From the NCBI GenBank assembly GCA_964030475.1, contig CAXIPT010000003.1:8092663-8156662 (forward strand): a stretch of DNA of 64,000 nucleotides. Reading direction: 5' to 3'. Positions 56,461-64,000 of this stretch are shown piece after piece. Each line of letters begins with the position of its first letter. Position 1 is the first letter of the stretch. This stretch comes from Tethya wilhelma (taxonomy: Eukaryota > Porifera > Demospongiae > Tethyida > Tethyidae). Below the pieces are notes generated by a model, which did not search any database, had not been told where the DNA came from, and saw nothing but the letters and a program-made list of their open reading frames with translations. The translations under genes were made by a program, and so were the position numbers.

Positions 56461-59400
56461 ATATATATTATCTATAGGTCTCCCTACACTGCTACATCTC
56501 CTTTCTTGAGTTCTGTCGGCCTTGAGTAAGACAAGCCAGCTTCCGCAGTAGCGTCATCTTAGGAGTGGTCTCTGTGGTGCTGTTGTCAACAGTGGCAGAT
56601 CCAGGATTTAGGAAAAGGGGAACAATAAATCTATATATTGTGCACGAAGCGTGGCAAAATTTTCCACTTTTGGTTAAACAATACCCCATCTCATGTAATC
56701 TCCTCCTATTTAATGTGAGAACCAAGCCACGATATAGAGCATACGCAGCTGCAATTACGTCATCAAAAACTGGAAGAATTTCTTTTTTTCCATATGTAAT
56801 AAATGACAGCTGCACCATTTCTCCGTATTCGTTACTCTTGTACATGTATTTGCCATACTAAAGTATTTGATTGCATGCTGACCTGAGCCACGTGCACGGC
56901 ACTCTCGCTGGGTTGCCTGAGCCTGACCACCACTAAAGCCTTACTGCTCTTGAATAACAGCACAGAATTTATATAGTGGAGAGGAGTTAGATATCACAAG
57001 CTAAATCACAAGCTAAATCATAAGTTAAGTTTAGCTAGCTGGAAAGGGGGCCTTTTGCTTGGATCCTCTGTGAGCATATGCACATGATAAAAGTTAACTG
57101 ATGTTCAAATTTAGTTTGATCAAATTTATTGCATTAATTGTAAGCTTAGAAACCACATTATAAGGTATATTTGAATTGGAACAACATATAATTTAGTAAT
57201 TAACCCTCAGCGTGTGAAACACGCCAAAAGGGGTATAGTAGTCATTTTTTCTGTGTGCATGCATGTGTGAGTGTGTGTGTGTTCACTCTTAATCTGAAAA
57301 GTATGGACATAAGCAAAAAGTATATACTAGCGTTTATCTAAATTCTTTTTTATTTTTCAGAAGCTACAACCTTATAGTTCCTAGGTAGTGCTAGTGGGTG
57401 GGGCCACGTAGCCAAAATGGCCGCTTGAGCGATGGCTCGAACTGAAAATCCTGGCATAGCTCAGGTGCATGTATGCATAGCAAGCTAGAGCTATAGAAAT
57501 GCCAGATTGTACGCTAGCTGCACTTCACTAGAACAGCATGGAAATCTTGGATAGCGGTACCGACTCTAGTTTAAACGCTTGCATAGCTAACAGAGTATCT
57601 CTAGTCCAAGTGCTTGTGTTTTTGCAAACTTGGTAGCAATTTAGTTCTGGATATGATGATCACGGGCAACATTGGCTAAGTAGCTACGCCCATGCAACAG
57701 TACAGTCCACATGCTATATTGCATGCCTCGATTGCCAGCCTTGATGGCCATCATGCTTTATAGCTGCAGTATCATTAATTCTTGGATGAACCATATAATA
57801 TAGAAAGTGTTTTTTTTTACATATGTGATATTGTAGTGTATATATATTACGCCGAAGGTTGTGCCTCATGCATATGGTACCATTCATTGGTTTTGGAAAT
57901 AGCTATGTGAGTGAGTGGTGGATTCAGCATATGGACACATGCCCCCGCCCCTGCATGGGGGCAGAGGGTTATTGTACACATTGGCAAAACACTGATGTCA
58001 AGATCTGAGCTCTCTCTGGGATCTGTGAAACTACCTGGGAATTTTAATTATACATATGCCACAGGGAAAAGTTTCATGAATACAACATGTACGGTTGTAT
58101 TTAAAATTTACAGTCCTTTTACAACATTGCATAATTTNTAAAGAAATATTTACATGCAAGTGATTCAGCTACACTGACTGTCAAGATGGAAGATTTTAAT
58201 TATTTAGTTAAATTTTGTTCCATTGCACAAGAAGATTGCAATGGATGGATGCAACATGTAGTCACCAGTAGTATCAAGCCTGGCCATCACTGTATAGGGA
58301 TGTATATTAGCAACTTCTCTTGAATAAAGCCCCAAAATAGTTTTCTGATACATTATTCTCCTGCATACCCAGTGCTCTATCCGGTTATTTCAAACCAGCA
58401 ATTAGTCTTTAATTAGAACATTATGGTATGCCTAATTAAATTCATGGGCTTAGCAACATAAACTGATTACCACATCAAATGGTTGCTATATATACTTTGG
58501 GTATTCTACCTGTACTTGCATACAGCAGCTCCATGTGTATGAAAGTACATGAGCATGCACACAGATTGTACTTAATTGATTGAATGCACCTTCTAACTTG
58601 CAGTTTCTCTACGACATAATTATAATCAACTTTCATGGACAAGAATAAACACTCAGTGTACTCTAGATGCCTCAAACGTTAAGGAACTAATTGAAAAATA
58701 AAGTTTCATGTTTTAGCAATATTCTTGTATTAGTATAGAACAAACTTGGTGATCATTGTATTATTATTGTGTTTGACAGGAGCGTGGCAAAATCACCAAG
58801 TACATACATTTGGAAATGAGTATTACTAGCAGTCATTGCAGAATGTTAATATTTTGCTTACACATACATCATAATTAACTTTAAAATCAAACCTGCATAG
58901 AAATTTGGTTACCTACTTTTTATTCATAAGATATAGGCAATATGCATGTATAATTAGGTGTGCAATATTTAGAAACTGGCATATTTTGCTCTGTATCTAC
59001 CCAACAATTTATCACAGCCAGGCAGATTCAATATCCAATAGCCAATAATCTAGGACATTCTGGAAAATACAAAGAATGTGTTTGTACTATGGTACAGTAA
59101 CCTATTCTTGATGATACCACAGGATGGATAGAGAACTTCTGTACAATATTTGGCATGAGTTAGAGAACCAGAGATGAACATTCAGCTTGACATAAAACCC
59201 TTTCTGGAAACGATGCATGTGTATCAGACTTCACTGAAGTGCAAAGCTGTGCACTCGCCAGTTGAGGTATAGACTTAACAGTATGCTTGACTAAAGAACA
59301 AATGAGTATGCACTTTGACCCCAAAATTAATGTAAATTTGCATGAGTTTTGTATACTGTATATTAGATACCTGTGATTCTTTTGAGACTTTCTAATAGTA

Positions 59401-59503
59401 ACAGGTAAATCATGAACATAACTTCACACATGGTTTCTATAAGCCTAAAGAGCTCATTCAAACACGTATTGCTATATTACACCAAATTTTACTTTGTTGT
59501 ATT
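56461..59503. other. Non-coding stretch with dispersed repeats
   Basis: 57205-57800 carries a repeat shared with 50070-50440 and 21830 (CCTCAGCGTGTGAAACACGC, then GGGTGGGGCCACGTAGCCAA). A single N lies at 58138. 58140-59500 shows nothing recognisable. Confidence 0.55.
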
Positions 59504-60565
59504 CCCAGTACGGTAGTACTGGGTACACAGGAATGGCACGGATGGCCCATTAGCGCAATACAAATATTCACGCGAATAACTCTGCAAAAACTGAGCGCTT
59601 AGCACTAAAAGGCTTCTTAAGCTACTATTTAGCTCTTTCTCTTTCTAATGAGCCCAAAAACATGGCCTAAAACCATTGCTAAATTTACAAACACAAACAT
59701 GCCAAACCTCCAATTTTCTCCATCTTCTTCTTATTCTTCTTCTTCTTCTTCTCCTTCTTCTTCTTCTTCTATCTTGGCTCAACTTTTCTCAGAGACTATT
59801 TACTTTTAGAAGCTGATTCTTGAACGAATGAACTTGGTTTCTTCCGGGACAGTCGCTTTTGCCATCGGTTTTTAGCGCCTCTCATTGAGTAGCTAGATAC
59901 AAGGCGAAAAGTGCCTCCTCCATATGGCCGCCATTAATTTCTATACTCATGCATAATTCATTAGCTTCTAGAACATTCGAATTGACGACCCTTTCCACAC
60001 ACAAAAGTGTGCGTTATTTGGAATTAAATGCAAGTTACCTGGAACTATTTTGTGATACCTGGATGCTCTTGCTTTTCTTAAGAGATGAATCAGGACTTTG
60101 ATTATCATAACATATAGAAAGGCAAGTAAATCTTATGATACAGCTCCTGCCTCCAAATGATGTGAGATGTGTGTTTCACTTCAGTATCAAGCAGGCTACA
60201 CCAACTTACTCAACAGCCCGCCGTTCACTACTAGCTCAGTAGCTAGCTATACATACCAACTCAAATGTGATTTGTAGAATTATGGAAAAATGAGAACAAA
60301 CAAATAAAAAAAAACATTGGAAATCTAATGAGACACAGGAATGGGGCTAAATCGTAAAAAGAACGCAAACAAGATGGAATGGCTGTTAGAGTGTGTAAGG
60401 AATTCTTCCTGTGGGCAAAATGAGAGACTCAATAAAGAAATTGCTAAATGCGGGAACACACTCTAACAGCCATTCCATCTTGTTTGCGTTCTTTTAACGA
60501 TTTAGCCCCATTCCTGTGTCTCATTACATTTCCAATGTTTTTTTTTTTTACTTGTTATAAATAAC
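59504..60565 (+). repeat. Composite hairpin repeat, copy 2
   Basis: Starts CCCAGTACGGTAGTACTGGG; the block to about 60010 (with (TTC)n at 59730-59770) matches 61061-61530 and the complement of 4345-4811. A block at 60117-60300 and a palindrome at 60297-60555 follow (arms about 100 bases, ACATTGGAAATCTAATGAGA... against its complement). Confidence 0.8.
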
Positions 60566-61060
60566 TAATTATGCATTAAATTCACTCCATTCAAAAGCAA
60601 AAGGTGGAAACACAAAGGATAGCTTACTCTAAACTTCTGTATAAGTAGAAGTGAAAAAATTATCCAGTTGCTCTGCATAGGGTTACTGTGTCTTTTGAAT
60701 TACTCTTTCGTAAAGAGAGGGGGAGGTTGGTACAGTCCTTGGACTGTATCTCAGCTGATGTTGGTGCAAAGACGAAAAGCTTCAATAAAGGCAAGTATTT
60801 TCAACCATGTTTACTGCTTCTATGTGTTTTAAACTATATGTAACATTGAGTTCAATTTTTCTCATGCGGAACTAGAGCAAACGCCCATACTCCATACTTT
60901 CCAACCCCAATGCAGGACAACAACGCGACAATAAACAATTAATGGTGCTTTACATGATTATTATAAAAATTAAGTTTTAACTTGATGTGTTCAAACTTCG
61001 TTTAGTTGCATTTTGAGCACCGGAAATCATTGGTTGTGTAATCAGAGATTTTCCAACATT

Positions 61061-62610
61061 CCCAGTACGGTAGTACTGGGTACACAGGAATGGCACGGAT
61101 GACCCATTGGCGCGATACAAATATTCACCTGAATAATTCTGCAAAAACTGAGCGCTTAGCACTAAATGGCTTCTTAAGCTACTATTTAGCTCTTTCTCTT
61201 TGTAAAGAGCCCAAAAACATGGCCTAAAACCATCGCTAAAGTAACAAACACAAACATACCAAACCTCCAATTTTCTCCATCTTCTTATTCTTCTTCTATC
61301 TTGGCTCAGAGACTATTCACTTTCAGAAGCTGGAACTTGGTTTCTTCAGGTGCAGTCGCTTTTGCCATCGGTTTTTAGCGCCTCTCATTGAGTAGCTAGA
61401 TACAAGGTGAAAAGCGCCTCCTCCATATGGCCGCCATTAATTTCTATACTCATGCATAATTCATTAGCTTCTAGAAAATTTGATGACCCTTTCCACACAC
61501 AAAAGTGTGCGTTATTTGGAATTCAAATGCAAGTAGCCTAGCACCTTGAACTATTTTGTGATACCTGAGCAAACCAAGCATAATGCGCTACGTAGTAATT
61601 TGAGTACTAGGCTATTTTAGTAGGTCTGGTCAAAATACACAATTTTTGCATGGCAGCTTATACAAATAGAATAATCATTTAGCTACATTATAGCTCGTAG
61701 AAGCTACCCATGTCAGAGCGCTTAGCGTCCATTACACGGAGCTGTGTCCAGACTTGTGGTGAATAATTAAAAATTCTGTCCAGCTGTTCTTCAAAATCAG
61801 CACTAATGGAGCGCTTCTTGTCTCTTTCTTGCTCTAACTATCTCTTTATCCTTCGTTTGGCTCCTTGACTGTCTTCTCTAAGCTTTGTAAAACAATGCTA
61901 GCACTCAAGCGTTGAATTATTCATCGCCGTTTCCAGAAGTATACAGATTACGTAATTCATTCCATAGTTACGTATAAAAATTGCAAACTCTGCAATCTTA
62001 AGTATTGGCGCTCCGCGTGTATAAGCGCTCATATCTCTGCAACTACAAGCGCCCAGGAGCTCATATTTGCAGAATCAATAGTTCAAAGGTTATACTAGGT
62101 AATGGTCGCATAAATAAGGAAACCAAGTTTTGCACATTATGCTTGGTTTTCTCAGAGAGAGAAAGGCAAGTAAATCTTATGATACAGCTCCTGCCTCCAA
62201 ATGACTGAGATGTATGTTTCAAGGCTTCAGTCAGTATCACACAACCTTACTCAGCAGCCCAGCCGCAGTCTGGTTTGCCAGACTACTAGCTCAGTAGCTA
62301 GCTACACACACCAACTCAAATGTGATTCGTAGAATTATGGAAAAATGAGAACAAACAATTAAAAAAACCATTGGAAATGTAATGAGACACAGGAATGGCT
62401 AAATTGTAAAAAGAATGCAAACAAGATGGAATGGCTGTTAGAGTGTGTAAGGAATTCTTCCTGTGGCCAAAATGAGAGACTCAATAAGGAGATGGTTAAG
62501 TGCAGCCCATACAGGAAGAATTGCTTACACACTCTAACAGCCATTCCATCTTGTTTGCATTCTAGCCATTCCTGTGTCTCATTACATTTCCAATGGTTTT
62601 TTACTTGTCA
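61061..62610 (+). repeat. Composite hairpin repeat, copy 3
   Basis: Same order of blocks as 59504-60565, with about 600 extra bases at 61535-62155. The terminal palindrome is 62354-62609. Two copies lie in tandem, about 500 bases apart. Confidence 0.8.
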
Positions 62611-63280
62611 TAACAAGGATCATCATTGTTTATTTCCACACTCAGCAAATCACAAACTGTGGATGCATCCAACTGCTTTCTTTGATCTGTTTCTATCTTT
62701 CTGATTATACTTAACAATCTCTCAGGATCTGTGTAAGAATGAGGGAATATCAGTAATACCTTTGCTAGCTTTGACAGAATACTAAAGCGGTAAGTTTCTG
62801 TAACAGTTACAGAACGAACATCAGCCATACAAGCCCAAAAAGGATCTATAGCTGCATACTCCTCTGGGTCAAAAGTAAGTAACTCTGTATCTGATGATGC
62901 TCGGATAGTTAAATCAGTAAACGGAAACCTAACCAGAATCTTTGTCACTGCTGTCTCATAGAATTCCCCCACACACCTGAAGAAACGAGTTTCAATTCTT
63001 ATGCCCACAATCTCATCTTCCGACAACATGTTCCAATCCCAAGTTCATCATCACATACTTGTCTACTGACATCTATAATGGTAACATGGTCTGATTGTTT
63101 TAGGATATCAGGATCAACAAAATTACTCATAAACGCTTTTAGTAACTTAGATTGTAAAGTGCCAATACGACTTGCATGAGTTTGAAATGTAATTGAAAAT
63201 GTGTTGAATGGTTTCATTGCAAAGGAACAGAAGATTTTTACTTCAGGATCACCAAGCTGTTTAGCTACTCTATGTACTCG
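62601..63280 (-). pseudogene. hAT-like transposase C-terminus
   Basis: Minus strand reads VHRVAKQLGDPEVKIFCSFA, KPFNTFSITFQTHASRIGTL and LLKAFMSNFVDPDIL (63270-63010). After a one-base shift it reads LSEDEIVGIRIETRFFRCVG, IDPFWACMADVRSVTV and HSYTDPERLLSIIRKIETDQ with LDASTVCDLLSVEINN, the hAT dimerisation motif. Ends DDPCYDK-stop at 62601. The N-terminal part is cut at 63280 by the inverted P-like terminus. Confidence 0.8.
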
Positions 63281-63448
63281 CCTCTTCGGTAATCAGTCTT
63301 AGACTCTAAGCGCCTGAAACTTGTCCCAACTCTCTCTTTCGCCACGTTCCAAACCTCAGCGGGTGCGAGTTAGTGAGTATTGCGAAAAATTTCCGTATAC
63401 TACCGTATACCATACCCGTTCCACATCCACTAGCCTACATTATCTATG
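63280..63448 (-). repeat. Inverted copy of the P-like element's left 169 bases
   Basis: Complement of 45319-45487 over exactly 169 bases with few differences, including the terminal repeat CATAGATAATGTAGGCTAGT. It joins hAT coding sequence at CCGAAGAGGC. Confidence 0.9.
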
Positions 63449-63548
63449 GTTATAGCTCAGTGGCCTGCACTTTATGCATATTTCGAATGACAGATGGACA
63501 TAGAGCTAAGTGATGATCGCTGAGAAAACTTCTTGAAGACACTACTAG

Positions 63549-63992
63549 TGGTAAGAGTGATGATTAGTAATTTATTTGTGCAGAAAGTAATCTTCCTATA
63601 CCGTAAGGCATTAATGACCACTACGAGTCAGAAAATTCAGTGGTTCCAGATATAGTTTGTGACTCTTGTTTTTCCTCAATATCCAAATTTGTGCCCTTTT
63701 AGCTGTCTTAAAGGTTGTCCTAATAGAGAAGCAACTGGGTGGCTTCATCAGCTGGTTTCTGACTAGATTCAAATGGAAGTTGAGGGTGTTTATTATGGCA
63801 GTGCTCCATATGAAAGTATATCCCATTTGTGACTGTTAGTTCTTAATTCTATGTAATTTGTAACTCAGGGAGTTAATTTAAACAATAGCTATTTACTTCT
63901 ATTCTTGGGTAGTACAGTCACTAGGTGGGCAAACCCTTTCTTTTTGGAGAAAAACCTATTTTAGTTTTCCCAATTTTTCACCTACAGTCGCA
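63549..63992 (+). repeat. 444-bp repeat, copy 2
   Basis: Direct copy of 45515-45958, about 98-99 per cent identical with no indels. Contains the same 71-codon minus-strand ORF. The window ends eight bases later. Confidence 0.9.
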
Positions 63993-64000
63993 GTATGACG

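Noticed and set aside
62426..62704. 92-codon ORF across the palindrome
   Set aside because: Translation of the hairpin repeat into flanking DNA, no homology.

Overview
This is eukaryotic, intron-containing, AT-rich DNA from an invertebrate. The short GT-AG introns, the density of small inverted-repeat elements and the mix of transposon proteins look like a demosponge such as Amphimedon queenslandica; that identification is recollection and inference, not proven by the sequence. No prokaryotic features (operons, Shine-Dalgarno sites, CRISPR) are present.

The one confidently recognised host gene is cytosolic alanyl-tRNA synthetase on the minus strand. Six 3'-terminal coding exons lie at 44767-44301 and 36944-36400, with a canonical C-terminal domain and the CGGTH zinc/editing motif. 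A 7.4 kb intron between the two exon groups is filled with a Helitron fragment, a LINE and small inverted-repeat elements. No 5' exons were found between 44768 and the window end, so the next intron may exceed 19 kb and contain everything from 45 kb to 64 kb. A second probable host exon (PPxY motifs, 13837-14155) and a few unrecognised spliced fragments are also present.

The rest is a transposon graveyard. 0-4 kb: hAT (TTF/DUF4371) pseudogene, then a PIF1 helicase plus OTU protease pseudogene of Helitron type carrying an internal inversion. 4-11 kb: hairpin repeats, a second hAT pseudogene cut by the 3' end of a Ty3/gypsy element, a single-N assembly join, and a mariner/IS630-like transposase. 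11-14 kb: an unrecognised minus-strand fragment, a LINE reverse transcriptase cut by another single N, and the PPxY exon. 15-21 kb: a palindromic element and a Kolobok-like THAP transposon (TTAA target) nested in an older inverted-repeat element that also holds a pogo-like element. 22-28 kb: a second copy of that older element, a DDE transposase of a family I cannot name, and a second, 3'-truncated Kolobok. 29-35 kb: a Lys/Arg-rich pseudogene with a MITE insertion, a third hAT fragment, and a nearly complete but frameshifted Ty3/gypsy element. 36-45 kb: the alanyl-tRNA synthetase exons. 45.3-50 kb: a 4.65 kb P-element-like transposon with 31 bp terminal inverted repeats and two convergent genes. 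51.8-54 kb: a LINE whose parts are arranged head to head as in a twin-priming inversion. 54-64 kb: tRNA-like sequence, MITEs, two copies of a composite hairpin repeat, a hAT C-terminus and partial copies of the P-like element's left end.

Nearly all mobile-element genes carry frameshifts, stops or deletions, so the locus mainly records nested insertions. Four single Ns (8869, 13836, 43073, 58138) mark unresolved assembly positions. At the first two the sequence changes abruptly, so contiguity across them should not be trusted.
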